The notes beneath the pieces are model-generated. The model had not been told where the DNA came from. It made no database searches and saw nothing but the letters and a program-made list of their open reading frames with translations. Positions 47,061 through 57,845 of a stretch of DNA of 64,000 nucleotides are shown in pieces (position 1 is the first letter of the stretch; every line of letters begins with the position of its first letter). Both the position numbers and the translations under genes were made by a program. The stretch spans positions 38,998,336 to 39,062,335 of the forward strand of contig OZ024897.1 in the NCBI GenBank assembly GCA_964017195.1, given 5' to 3'. The stretch is from Siderastrea radians (lineage: Eukaryota > Cnidaria > Anthozoa > Scleractinia > Rhizangiidae).

Positions 47061-48191
47061 CTACCATTTTACTTTGGATCTCAAAATGGCCCCTTCAGTT
47101 TGGTAGCGGATTACATCTTCCATATATTGTCTCCTTATTCTTAATTTTGCGTGAAGGGATTTTTTATCTGCCTCTGAGAGATTTTGCTGATCAATTTCTT
47201 TTTCGAGTGCTGAAATTTCCTTTTCTAAATTACATTCTTTTTGTCGTGAACATGCTTTTTTCGCCTTGGCATATTTAATAGTAGCGGCTCTAATTTCCAT
47301 CTTAATTACATCCCACAATAGTATTTTGTCAACTTCATGGTGACCTTTATATTCCTTTGAGACATCTCCTATAGTTTTCTTAATTAATTCTATGTACTCG
47401 TTTTCTGTTAGAAAGTGGGTATTTAGTTTCCAGAAGCCTGGTCCTCTGGGGTTAGTTGTGGCGCTGATTCTAACAGTAATCGTACAGTGGACAGTTCGGT
47501 ACCCGGGAAGGATCTCAGCTTCAAAAACGTTTGGACAGAGAGAATCACTTATCAAAAAATAATCCAAGCGGCATTGAATTTCAGGGTTTGTCCTTTTCCA
47601 TGTAAAGCGCATAATGTCCGGATTATGGATTCGCCAGATATCAGCAAGCTCGAATTTTTCTTTAAGGGATAACACTTCCACTCTTGATTTCCAGTGCGTT
47701 GTAGGAGCACCGCCTTTTTTATCTTTTTGGATGTCGCAAACTAGATTGAAGTCACCACCGAAAACTATTAAGTCACATTCAAAAGAAGACATTTTTTCAC
47801 TGACAACCCTGAAGAAAGAGGGGTCGTCGTTGTTTGGCGCGTAGATGTTCACAAGTGTTAATGTTCTTTCTTCGGTTTCTATATCAGCGATAATGAATCT
47901 TCCTCCTGGGTCCGTTAAGCATTTCTGTATTTTGAATTGAAAGTTGTTATTGAATAAGATGCCAACACCTGCCTTAGAGCTGGAAAATTCCGTAAATATG
48001 GTTGAGTACCCCCATTCGGAGCGCCAATACATTCCGGATTTTTTTGTGCTGTGCACTTCCTGTAAGAAGTAGATAGAGAATTGCTTTTTCTTCAACCATA
48101 AGAAGGTTTCTCTTCGCTTCTTATCGTTGGACAAACCCCTTACATTTAGGGAGCAAATTATCATATCGTCACCTCGCATTAACGTTTGCAT
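47061..48191 (-). pseudogene. ORF2 endonuclease portion of L1-like element 2
   Basis: An apurinic-type endonuclease that would nick target DNA. Visible motifs are ICSLNVRGLSNDKKRRETFL, YFLQEVHS, VNIYAPNN, FGGDFN and RLDYFLIS. The final catalytic SDH-type box reads TVHCTI, so the Asp is replaced by Val. The frame continues to KVKW and stops at TAG (47061-47063), just before the linker to the reverse transcriptase, which is otherwise recognisable (NTKYFHSLEKRHF). Confidence 0.85.
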
Positions 48192-48547
48192 TATATACCC
48201 AAAAAGGAATCTCAGTCCCTTCGCACGAGGTGTTGAGAGAGCAGCTATTCAATAGAGTGATTTGGTGATTATCATAAAAGGTACAAATATCATGAAATAT
48301 GGACGCAACCAGGGGAAAGGAAAACATTGAATCATACACGGATATAAACACACACAAAAGCTAAAAATAACAAAAATCGGTCTGGGAAACAGCATTGAAA
48401 GTCGATCTTTCAATCACAACCTATATATGCCAATGCTAATATCACCAGTTTCTAGCTCCTTATCAGTGGTAGCAAAATATATAAAGTTAAACATTAAATA
48501 AAGTTGTTGCAAAAGGATATATAAATATGAATAAAGTTAAGTCTTGG

Positions 48548-49459
48548 TTACTCCAAGGGCCGTCCTGGGGCAATATATTTGCCGTTGACAAACAGCTTAT
48601 CCGGATGTGCTTTGCTGAAATAAGCCGTGTGGCCTCTCTGTCGAGCTTCTTTCAATTTCTTCATTTGCTCTTTCCTGAGATCGTACAGTTCCTTCGGAAT
48701 GTCGTCAAAAACACGGAGGGTCTCGCTATCTTTGAGGTGTTTTCGTGCCTGTTCCATAACGAGTTCTCGGTCGGAGTATCGGAGAAACCTCGCGATGATG
48801 GGGCGAGACTTTTGAGGGTTTGGCTTTCCTAAACGGTGCACTCTCTGAAACTCGATTTTTCCGCGTGGGCGATCAATTTTAAGCTGGTCTTCGAGAAATT
48901 TATAAATAATTTCTTTGGTGTTTTCTGATGCATCGTGCTGACGGGGTAATCCTTCTTCCACGTTCATGCTGTTGAGTGATGCATCGATGTTTTCTGGGAG
49001 GCCGAAAAATTTGAGGTTCTCCCGCCTGGAGTAGTTCTCCATGTACATCAGTTGCTTCTTCAACTCGTATACGTCGTTCTCAAGTTTCTTGTTGTCGCGT
49101 TGTAAATCGCTTATATCATCCTCGGTGTATTCCATACCTTCCTGTAGCTCCTCCACATTCTTTTTTAGCTTCTTCTGTTGGTTATTTAAGACTTTAACCT
49201 CTGAGTCCAATCTACTTATTGTCTCTTCGATATTCGCCATTCTTGTATTGACCTCATCGAGTTGAGATTCAATGACATCAAGCTTTTCTAGCTTCTTCAA
49301 AATTGTCTCAATTTTAACGCCTAGGGAGTCCACCATGTTAACAGCTTCGAATACTTCGTCAGCCCCGGGTTTCGATCTTTTTTCGTCCGGGGAGTTGTTA
49401 GACTCTGGAGATGATGACGAAGAAGTCATTGGTCTGTCCTTTCGCTTTAGAGGCATCAA
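48548..49459 (-). CDS. ORF1 protein of L1-like element 2, intact
   Basis: 303 residues with no stop. A basic/Ser-rich head (res. 1-35) is followed by a long coiled coil (about 40-140, heptads of Leu/Ile/Val with many Lys/Glu), presumably for trimerisation. Then comes MENYSRRENLKFFGLPENID, the signature start of the RRM of L1 ORF1p, and FQRVHRLGKP plus RPIIARFLRYSDRE of the C-terminal domain. Expected role: RNA-binding chaperone of the retrotransposon particle. It is intact although ORF2 is dead, so it could still be translated. Confidence 0.9.
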   Translation of the reverse strand: MMPLKRKDRPMTSSSSSPESNNSPDEKRSKPGADEVFEAVNMVDSLGVKIETILKKLEKLDVIESQLDEVNTRMANIEETISRLDSEVKVLNNQQKKLKKNVEELQEGMEYTEDDISDLQRDNKKLENDVYELKKQLMYMENYSRRENLKFFGLPENIDASLNSMNVEEGLPRQHDASENTKEIIYKFLEDQLKIDRPRGKIEFQRVHRLGKPNPQKSRPIIARFLRYSDRELVMEQARKHLKDSETLRVFDDIPKELYDLRKEQMKKLKEARQRGHTAYFSKAHPDKLFVNGKYIAPGRPLE

Positions 49460-49541
49460 AATTCTTCATTAAGGATTGAAAAAACGACCAAAGAGAAGGA
49501 GCTCGGCGAAACACGTTCACTCCGCCGCCATGCTCGTCCCA

Positions 49542-49608
49542 GCCAACAGTCTGCTACTTGCACGTGAGCATTCGCCTGATGTTAATAATAAACCAATCAG
49601 CATTCCTT
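49542..49608 (+). repeat. 67-bp target-site duplication, copy at 5' end of L1-like element 2
   Basis: Direct repeat of 44603-44669. Together they bracket the element exactly at its A-rich tail and its 5' end. Confidence 0.9.
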
Positions 49609-49681
49609 ATTTGGAACAAGGCTGCCGTTGGAACATTACAATAGAGACCTTACGCAAAGACAACGGGAACGGCGACGCCAA

Positions 49682-49988
49682 CGTGAACTTGGTCTTGAAG
49701 AGCACTGAGCATGCGTACAACCATCAATCCATTTACATGATGTTCTGGGTTGCCGGCTCGACGCCAAACTCATTCTTTTGCCGTCGTCTGAAAACGCGAA
49801 GCTACAGTGCAAGTTTAGCGAGAAAGATTTCGCCAAAATGGCCGGGTAGCTACTTCTAAAAAGAATTACTTTCTTGTAACAGCTAACAGTAAGGTTTGTC
49901 AAATTGTGTTTCCGTGTGTTTAAGTTTAATGTACTAATTTAATTTCCACTTTTGCTTAAAACATAGCTCTGACTGCACGAAGTCAGCC
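49682..49988. other. Harbinger left subterminal region
   Basis: Non-coding leader between the TIR and the Myb/SANT-like start codon. No promoter motif was recognised with confidence. Confidence 0.4.
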
Positions 49989-50630
49989 ATGAAGTGGACA
50001 GCCGACCATAATGACGTATTTGTACGAGAAATCATTGCATTCACACCATGGATATATAAACGCGGATGACCTGAAAGAGGGGAAATTTGGGGTAGAATTG
50101 CGGATTCTCTCAACTCGTTTGAATCACCACAATTCCGAGTAACACAACGTTCCGTGCGCAACCGATACACGCTGGTGGAAAAATGCGTAAAAAGAAAGTC
50201 CAAGAAGAAGAACGAGCGAGTGAAATATCCCCAGAAGAATCCCAACTCAACAGCGCTCTTGAGGATATCATCAATCAGTTTAAAGAGGCTGACGAGGAAA
50301 ATGATCGCATTTCAGGAGAGAAAAAAGCAAAGCAATTGGCTGAGGTTAGCAAGGCTGAAGAAATGGACAAGATGTCTTTAGAGACTTTTAAAGAAACACA
50401 GAAAAGAAATGAAAGCGGCGAAGAGCAGACCCCACGAAAGAAGAAAAGAGCCACTGGTTCAGATGCCACCGGTTTTTTCAAAGAGAAAACGGAAATGGAA
50501 GTATAGTTGAAAGCAGAAGAAATGGAGTTAAAGCGAAAAGAATTTAAAAGCAGAAATCAAGAGCAGAAGGAGAAAGAGGAGCAAATGACGCAAATGCAGC
50601 AAATGCAGCAACAACAGCTCCAATCCTACT
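49989..50630 (+). pseudogene. Myb/SANT-like DNA-binding protein of the Harbinger element
   Basis: From ATG 49989 the frame reads MKWTADHNDVFVREIIAF, then has an in-frame TGA (50067-50069). It goes on with EIWGRIADSLNSF and RVTQRSVRNRYTLVEK, the three-helix Trp pattern of Myb/SANT or trihelix domains. A frame change near 50195 leads into an acidic/basic coiled region (EEERASEISPEESQLNSALE) with TPRKKKRATGSDA. A TAG (50504-50506) is then followed by a Gln/Met-rich end. In Harbinger elements such a protein binds the ends and helps import the transposase (established for the superfamily). At least three lesions. Confidence 0.7.
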
Positions 50631-52012
50631 AAAACAACAGGAGCAACAGTCGGCGATAATGATGGCTCTAATGGGAAAGTTCCTAAATAAGTAAACTGGA
50701 TGCAAACTTTGGTTGTTAGTAAACTTGCTTCCACTATCTTACCACTGTTTTCACCGTTCATGCACATCATTTGTTAGGCTTTGACTTTAAACGGTTATAC
50801 AGTTTGAACTAAGTTCACAATCACGCTTAAATTATTATCGTTTTTTGATATATTCCTGACTGCTTTGTAAGTTTTACAAATATCAATTGAAATGTCAAAG
50901 CATGGATTCCAAGCTCAAGCAGAAGTTTGAGCATGATTTATTGCGGCAGACGACATTATGTTTAACTGTTGTTTACACAACGAATTTATTTCAGTCACAA
51001 TTAAACGTGAGGTAATATCTACCTCTATAGTTGCTAGGCAGGAGACAGTATTGTTTTTACTTTTTTTCTTGTCAAAGACACATATTGTTGGAAAAGTTGG
51101 AATAACAGATTATTACCAGTATTTATGTTACTGAGGTGGCTGCATACAATATAGAAGTGTTTTTGCTTGTTTTGAATAAAATTAAAAGTACTGATAATCT
51201 GAGACTGTGCAAAGGGAAAATTGTCTGAAGGAAAACAATGACATAAAATATGAGGACCATTGCATAGCTCAGCATGACCAGGCAGTATAGGCTACAATAA
51301 TTGTAAAGACATTTGTTTCAAAAGGGGGGTGTGTGTGTTGGGGGGAGGGGAAGGAGACAAAGAAAGTGTGTTTGGGGTGGTAATCTGATTTGGGGTTAAC
51401 TTTAACTGCACTTGATTTAGTTAATGCTGTCCACTGATGGAAGAATGATTGAATGTCTATCCTGTAATTCATTTTCACTTCTTAAACCCAGTTTCAATGT
51501 GGACAAAGAATAGGTAGCAACACAATGTTTAGCACAAAATAACCTCAACTATAAAAACTGAATTTGCAAACCCTGTGAAACAAAATCGAAGAGCCATGGT
51601 TCTGAACCAAAACCAATTAAGTTAGTGTTCAGTAAGGTCCAATACAGTCATGTCCAATACAGTCATGTTACATTACAGTAAAAACCTGCGTATGAGAACC
51701 TATATTTTTTGTGCAGAGTGAATCCCCTTTACTTATTTCTAAATAAGGCCCTGAAGTTTTGATTTCTAGGCTTGACAGGTATTTATGTAATAGGGACTTT
51801 TAAAAATGCCAAAATCTTAGCCTGCAGGTTCTTAATTAGTAGGTTCTTATATGCAGGTTTTATTCTACCACAAATTTTGAGCACTTAGTGGAAAAAAACC
51901 TAAGTGACTTTTTGTTGTTTGTTATTTTCCACTCAGGATCCCATCAATTCTGACATACAGACTGCATGCCACTTATTTGATTTCTTCCTTTTTAAGCAAT
52001 TACCTAGACTTA
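50631..52012. other. Harbinger interior, no gene seen
   Basis: AT-rich. A G-rich run lies around 51326-51352. Ends at the gypsy target duplication CCAAC (52013-52017). No coding feature recognised. Confidence 0.4.
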
Positions 52013-52017
52013 CCAAC

Positions 52018-52115
52018 TGTTATGTAATGCATATGTCGCATGACTTGCATCCGGGACACCAATAAAGTTGTTGTTTACCATGTGCTCGAGTGAGTTAGTC
52101 GCCTAGAACATAACA
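52018..52115 (+). repeat. 5' LTR
   Basis: 98 bases, TGTTATGTAATGC...GAACATAACA, with AATAAA at 52061-52066 as a likely polyadenylation signal. Very short for a gypsy LTR. Confidence 0.95.
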
Positions 52116-52296
52116 TGGTGTTTTGAAGAGGGATTTTCAGCCGTACAACGCTCAAGCCGGAATTAAAGGCGCTCAAAACCAACGAAAACTACTAAAGGTA
52201 TCGCACAAGTAGGCTGTGAAGACCTCGTTCAACGCACGCTCGCCTTTCAGTCGAAGTTTAACTCACTTACCGAAACCAGGCGTAAACGAAGCAAAC

Positions 52297-53273
52297 ATGT
52301 CGCAATTCTTGATTCCTCCACCGTCCAAGATGGATATGACGGGTGATTTAGTAAGCAACTGGGAGTTCTTCAGAGATAGTTGGAAGAATTATGCTACCGC
52401 TACGAAACTGGCTGATAAGGATAAGAAAATTGTCGCCGCCACGTTGTTATCGACTATGGGAACGGAATGTCTCCACGCATGCAGAAATCTTCCATTGACA
52501 GCTGATGAAAGACAAGACGCCGATGTTATCCTTACGAAGCTCAGCGAATATTTCATACCGAAGCGAAATAAGATCTATGAACGCTATATGTTTCTCGTTC
52601 CCAGAAAGCCGATGAAAGCTTCGATCAATTCTTGACAGCGCTTCGCAAACTCGCCGCTACATGTGAGTTCGGTACGTTTGAGAACGAAATGCTCCGCGAT
52701 CGTATCATCACTGGCTTACGAGACCATGGACACCGTGAACGCTTTCTTCGAGAATCTACGCTAACCCTGCAAGAGGTTATTGACATTTGTCGAACCAACG
52801 AAATGGCAGCTAGTCAGCGACAAAAAATGGAGCAATCTGGTACTGTTCACTTCGCTCGCAAAGAGAAGAAACGTGGTCCACACGAGAACGCACGAAGAAG
52901 TTCACGTCCCACGCGCCCGAGCAAATGTTGTGGTGACACTCATGCAGCCGGAAACTGCCACGCTTATGGCAAAACGTGCGCAAAATGCAACAAGAAAAAT
53001 CACCTAGCCAAAGTCTGTCAGTCCACCTCTAGACAAGACGGCAAGAAGTCTAAATCTGAAGGAAAGAGGCCCGGGAAACATCAGCGAGTAAACCAGTTGC
53101 AACAAGACCAGCCTCCTGATGAGCTAAGCAGCGACGAGAGCATCTTCACGCTCCACGCACACAAAAGGGACAAGAAACAGTATATCGCTTCAGTCCTCGT
53201 GTCAGCAAACAAGGAAGAAAAGGCCGTCCCTACCAAGTTTCAAGTGGACACTGGAGCCTCGTGTAGTGCCTAA
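52297..53273 (+). pseudogene. Gag and start of protease of the gypsy element
   Basis: The likely start is the ATG at 52297 (MSQFLIPPPSK); the frame is open from 52216. The capsid-like region has WEFFRDSWKNYATATKLADK. A frame change near 52600 separates it from LTALRKLAATCEFGTFEN. Two zinc-binding knuckle-like segments follow, the clear one being CAKCNKKNHLAKVC (C-x2-C-x4-H-x4-C, 52977-53018). The frame then reaches the retroviral-type aspartic protease active site VDTGAS at 53244-53261 and stops at 53271. A second frame change follows there. Confidence 0.88.
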
Positions 53274-56200
53274 CGCTCAGAGACTACAAGAGAATTACCA
53301 GCACAATACCTGACCAATCTGACACCAAACTCAAGCTCTATGATCAGTCTGTGATACAACCAGTAGGCAGCACGAAACTCTACTGCACAGTCAACGGCTT
53401 AACTAAGAAAGTCCATTTCGAGATTGTTGAGCATGCGTCTACGTCACTACTATCTGGAAGAGCATCTGAAGCTTTGCAGCTCATTCACTTCAATCAAGAG
53501 TATCTCATGCAAGTAAACCCCAGCAGTGATCCACCACCCCTTAATCAAGAACAGGTCCTGCACGAATACCACGATGTATTCTCTGGTCTTGGAAAGCTAC
53601 CTGGTACCTACCATATTGATATGGATCCAAATGCCAAAGCAGTGCAAGAAAACCCCCGACGTGTACCAATTCCAGTTAAAGATGAGCTTAAGCGTAAGAT
53701 CAATTAAGTTGAGGCCATGAGTGTTATCGTCAAGGTTACGAAGCCTACCCCTTGGATCAGTAACATGGTTGTTGTGAGAAAGCCCAACAAACTCAGATTG
53801 TGCCTCGATCCTCTTCACCTAAACAAGGGCATCATCAGAAATCATTACCCTGTACCCACAGTAGAAGATATCGCACCTAAGCTCACCGAAGCCAAGGTCT
53901 TTTCTATGGTAGATGCCAAGGACGGATTCCTACAAGTCGTTTTTTATGAACCCTCCAGCTAGTTGACAACGTTTTGGACCCCCTTTGGCAGATATCGTTG
54001 GTTACGTATGCCCTTCGGAATCAAGTCCGCACCTGGGGAGTTTCAAAGGCGCCTCGATGAATCTCTTGAAGGCCTTGAAAACATTACCTTTATCCATGAC
54101 GACATTGTTATCTTCGGATCTGGTGATTCCCTAGAAGAAGCAAACTCTTCACATGACCTGGCCTTCAGAGCACTCCTGGACAGATGCAGAGAGCGTGGAT
54201 TAAAGCTTAACAAGAAGAAACTTCGCTTCAAACTCAGCAAGGTAGCTTACATGGGTCACATTCTAGGCGCTGACGGTCTCCTAGCTGATCCTGAAAAGAC
54301 CACAGCCATCCGTGAGATGCCACGCCTCACAGATGTACAAGGAGTTATTGTACAAGGAGTTATTGTACAAGGAGTTATTGGAGTCGTCACCTACCTCTCC
54401 AAGTTTCTGCCACAGCTCAGCACTGTTTGTGAACCCCTCCGTCGTTTGACAGACAGTCAAGCCGTCTTTGATTGGCTACCTCAACACGAAGAAGCCTTCA
54501 TCAAGATTAAGGAGCTGATTACCCAAGCACCTGTCCTTCGTTATTTTGATGTTAACAAAGAAGTCACTATCGAATGCGACAGCTCTGATGTTGGCTTAGG
54601 CGCAGTCCTTACCCAAGATGGTTGCCCAGTAGCTTACACATCACGAGCGCTAACACAAACTGAGCGCAACTACGCCCAGATAGAAAAAGAATGCCTAGCT
54701 ATCGTCTTTTCTGCTGAGAGATTTGAGCACTACATTTTGGGCAAAGACATTGTTCAAGTGCTATCAGACCGCAAGCCACTGATGTCTATCTTTGCCAAAC
54801 CAATCTTGACAAGCCCCAAACGACTTCAGCGAATGCGCCTCAGACTGCAGAAGTACCCTTTGAAAGTGGTGTACAAGCCTGGTTCCCAAATGTTCATCAG
54901 TGACACGTTGTCTCGAGCCGCACTTCCCCTGCGTCGAACTAAAACAGATACGCCTGATTACCTGATCTTTCAAGTGCATGAAGAAGAAAGATTCCGACAG
55001 GAAGTCGAAGAAACAAATCTGGAAGAAGCAACCTTCGTCACAGACCAACGTCTCGAGCAAATTCGCCAAGAAACTAACAAGGATGCCTCCTTGCAAACGC
55101 TGATGACATTGATCTCAGCTGGTTGGCCTAATGACAAACTGCAGAGCCCCCTTTGTGTCCGCGAGTACTGGCCCTACAGGGATGAGTTTTCCACTCAAAA
55201 TGGCCTAGTCTTTCGTGGTACAAGAATAGTTATTCCCCACTCCATGAGAACCGAGATGACAGATCGAGCCCATTGCTCCCACCTTGGAATCCAGTACACA
55301 ATAAACACTGCAAGAGACAACATGTATTGGCCAAGAATAACCGCAGACTTAACAGAAGCAGTGCAAAGGTGTGAAACCTGTCAGCAAATGAAACCTGCAC
55401 TCCCAAAGGAACCTATGATGACTTATCCAGTTCCAACCTTACCCTGGGAAATTGTTGGTAGTGACTGTTTCGAGTGTGACAACCAGCACTATCTAGTCGT
55501 TGTTGACCTCTACTCTGATTTCATTGAAATAAGGAAGCTGGATACCTTAGCTACACCCGCCTTAGTCGAGCAGCTGAAACAAGTGTTTGCCATCCACGGA
55601 GTTCCAGTCCCTCTGATCTCGGACAATGGTCCTAACTATGCGTCCGCAGAATTTCACCAGTTCACACAAGCGTGAGATTTTCAGCACCTCACGTCCAGCT
55701 CCCATTTCCCGAAATCAAATGGAAAAGCTGAGTCAGTAGTGAAGATTATGGAACCCATTATCACTAAAGCTAACAAAGATGGAGCAGATGTTTGGAAAGC
55801 TATCTTAGAATGGAGAAACTCACCTACACCTTCCCAAGGCAGCTCTCCAGTTCAACGCCTCATGTCCCGGAGAACAAGATCCTTCCTCCCTTGTAAAGCG
55901 TCCATGTGCCAACCTGAAGTGCAGCGTGCCGTTCCTGCTCAAGTAGTACGTAAACGACGAGTCGCCAAGTCTTACCATGACACCAGTGCCAAACCTCTAC
56001 CCCCTTTGGTCATTGGACAACCTATACGAGTCAAAGCTCATCCTCGGCAAGCACACAGTAATTGGAAACCCGGAGTTATTGTAGACAGTGTAGCCCCGCG
56101 CAGCTACATAGTTGAAGTTGATGGCCGCAAATATCGCCGAAATCGAGTTCACCTGCGTGACACCATTCAGTCCAGTCAAGCCCAGCCAAATGCGCAACAC

Positions 56201-56407
56201 ACCAGTACTGCCGAGACTGCAGACTCCTCAACTAACCACAATGCTAGCCAAGATGATAGTTCCAGCACCCCACCGTTGCCTGAACAGAGCCCCAGGATGC
56301 CCAGTTCTGTTGATCCTGTGACACCGCCCACAAGCAGTCCTGTAACCCGTACCCGGTCCGGACGTGTTGTCAAACCAAACACACTCCTGAGAGACTTTGT
56401 TCAATAA
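53274..56407 (+). pseudogene. Pol of the gypsy element: protease remainder, RT, RNase H, integrase
   Basis: A single frame from about 53300 to 56407, interrupted by TAA at 53705, TAG at 53960 and TGA at 55673. The remainder of the protease lies at 53351-53470. The RT has FSMVDAKDGFLQV (motif A), WLRMPFGIKSAPGEFQ (motif B) and FIHDD in place of the common Y-x-DD (motif C, near 54095). A 15-base unit is repeated three times at 54335-54379 (VQGVI x3). RNase H has TIECDSSDVGLGAVL. The integrase HHCC zinc site is near 55280-55390, and the core Asp residues lie in SDCF and ISDNGPNYASAEF. Its Glu is in SNGKAESV after the TGA. The tail is basic/Pro/Ser-rich, with no chromodomain seen. The chain of lesions makes it inactive. 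Confidence 0.9.
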
Positions 56408-56569
56408 GAGACTTTATTATTCCTCACAGTTGCCTTTCCTTTAAGAATAAGGTTTCCAGACTTTTCGAACTTGGTAAATTACGAAGACATAAATTTTGGT
56501 CTTCTCCTTTCATGATTTATATCTAGTTTTACCTTTTACAGTTACAGATCTTTTACACTGGGAGGGAGA

Positions 56570-56667
56570 TGTTATGTAATGCATATGTCACATGACTTGC
56601 ATCCGGGACACCAATAAAGTTGTTGTTTACCATGTGCTCGAGTGAGTTAGTCGCCTAGAACATAACA
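56570..56667 (+). repeat. 3' LTR
   Basis: Same as the 5' LTR except for one G/A change (gtcgcat against gtcacat). Preceded directly by the polypurine tract. Confidence 0.95.
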
Positions 56668-56956
56668 CCAACTTTGCCTAGCAACTCAAGGAAAGCATTT
56701 TCAAAATAAGTATATGCTTATAAATCTGTTTTTGGAACATTTGAAATCAAGCAAAAATTGATTGGCTTGAGTTGCTAGGAGGATAGGTCCCCATAAATAG
56801 GAGCAGGTTCTCTAAAATTAGAGGTTGTTACCTACATAAAAGCAGTTCAGAAACAGTTTTTAAAACTAAATGTGAATTATAACAAATTACATACATTTGA
56901 ACTGTGGGTGAGAGATTCAAGAGAAGAACAACCGACAGTTATTTACTCAACTTAAG

Positions 56957-57075
56957 CAGTCATTAAAAGAAAGCCCAAGAAAATGCAGGCTTACACCGCA
57001 ATTCGAACTCATAACCTCTGCGATACCAGTGCAGCATTCTACAAACTAAGCTATGACGCCAACTGAGAGCTGGTA
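56957..57075 (-). other. tRNA-derived SINE-like sequence
   Basis: On the minus strand, GGCGTCATAGCTTAGTTTG and GTAGAATGCTGCACTGG are followed by GGTTATGAGTTCGAATTGC. This has the spacing of a pol III A box and B box in a tRNA-like head. The acceptor and anticodon stems do not pair well, so it is a tRNA-derived SINE head and not a tRNA gene. The tail boundary is uncertain. Confidence 0.6.
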
Positions 57076-57845
57076 ATTTTGTGAGTTAAAATATAGCCAC
57101 AAAGGATGAATAAATGAATGAGAAATATAATATATTTGAACTGTAGGTGAACAATTTCAGTGAAAGTTCTATTCAAATTTTGACAACTAGGTTCTGTTTC
57201 TGTTAAATAACGGTCTTAATAGCAAAAACTTAACACTGGGACAGAGTTAATTTATACATCAAAATATCCCATTTAATGAATTTCATCTCAGTAATAAAGA
57301 ATATGAAAACAGTCTCCTACAGAGTCAAAGGCAACTGCACATTCAAAACTAAAATAACTTTTTCTTTCAGTAGTTATTCTCAGCCAGGGCTGTAGCTTAA
57401 AGTGAGGCAGGGTGATGGAGTGCAGGTGACCTTCAGACACCACTAGGACCTTTCACCTTTATACTTATTGCTTACTACACCATCTCCCTTACCCTAATTG
57501 AAAAATTTGGACTGTGGTCCTGTCAAAAACCTGGCATAGAAAGCCCTCCATAATCCATAATAATGTGAACCTTTCAGCAAAAATCTGAAAAATACTGGTT
57601 TGTTTTAGCACAAAGTACACAGTGCTACGAAAAATCTCATCAATTATACAGTAACAAGAAAGCTTCGATTAAACTTTTGACAAAGGAAGGTTTTCCTTAA
57701 TGCCACGTAAATGTTGAGTTTTAATTTTTTTGTTTAGCTCCCTGCCCTTGTCATAAATTAACACTATCAGACAAAAGTTCAAAACATTTCCACACACAAA
57801 ATTCAGACATAAGGTTTCCATCTACTGGCTAAATAAAATACTCCT
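57076..57845. other. Harbinger interior, no gene seen
   Basis: AT-rich non-coding stretch downstream of the transposase stop. No terminal repeats or RNA genes recognised. Confidence 0.4.

Larger units (their letters stand above)
44670..49541 (-). mobile_element. L1/Tx1-like non-LTR retrotransposon 2, near full-length
   Basis: A 4.87-kb minus-strand insertion bordered by the 67-bp duplication. The 3' end is an A-rich tail (T-runs 44670-44693 on the plus strand). The 5' end is followed within 20 bases by ATGGCGGCGG. It contains an intact ORF1 (48548-49459) and a broken ORF2 (45182-48191). The family differs from element 1, since the proteins share motifs but not sequence. Confidence 0.92.
52018..56667 (+). 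mobile_element. Ty3/gypsy LTR retrotransposon with 98-bp LTRs
   Basis: LTRs 52018-52115 and 56570-56667 (TG...CA) differ at one position. The target duplication CCAAC is at 52013-52017 and 56668-56672. A polypurine tract gggagggaga (56560-56569) abuts the 3' LTR, and a TGGTG at 52116 starts the putative primer site. Order of domains: Gag, zinc knuckles, protease, RT, RNase H, integrase, which is the gypsy order. No env-like gene and no chromodomain were recognised. The coding region has two frame changes and three in-frame stops. Confidence 0.95.

Noticed and set aside
52018..56667. An endogenous retrovirus
   Set aside because: The domain order is gypsy-like with no envelope-type frame between integrase and the 3' LTR. 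It is treated as an LTR retrotransposon.
56957..57075. A functional tRNA gene
   Set aside because: A and B boxes are visible but the acceptor and anticodon stems do not pair, so it is a tRNA-derived SINE head.
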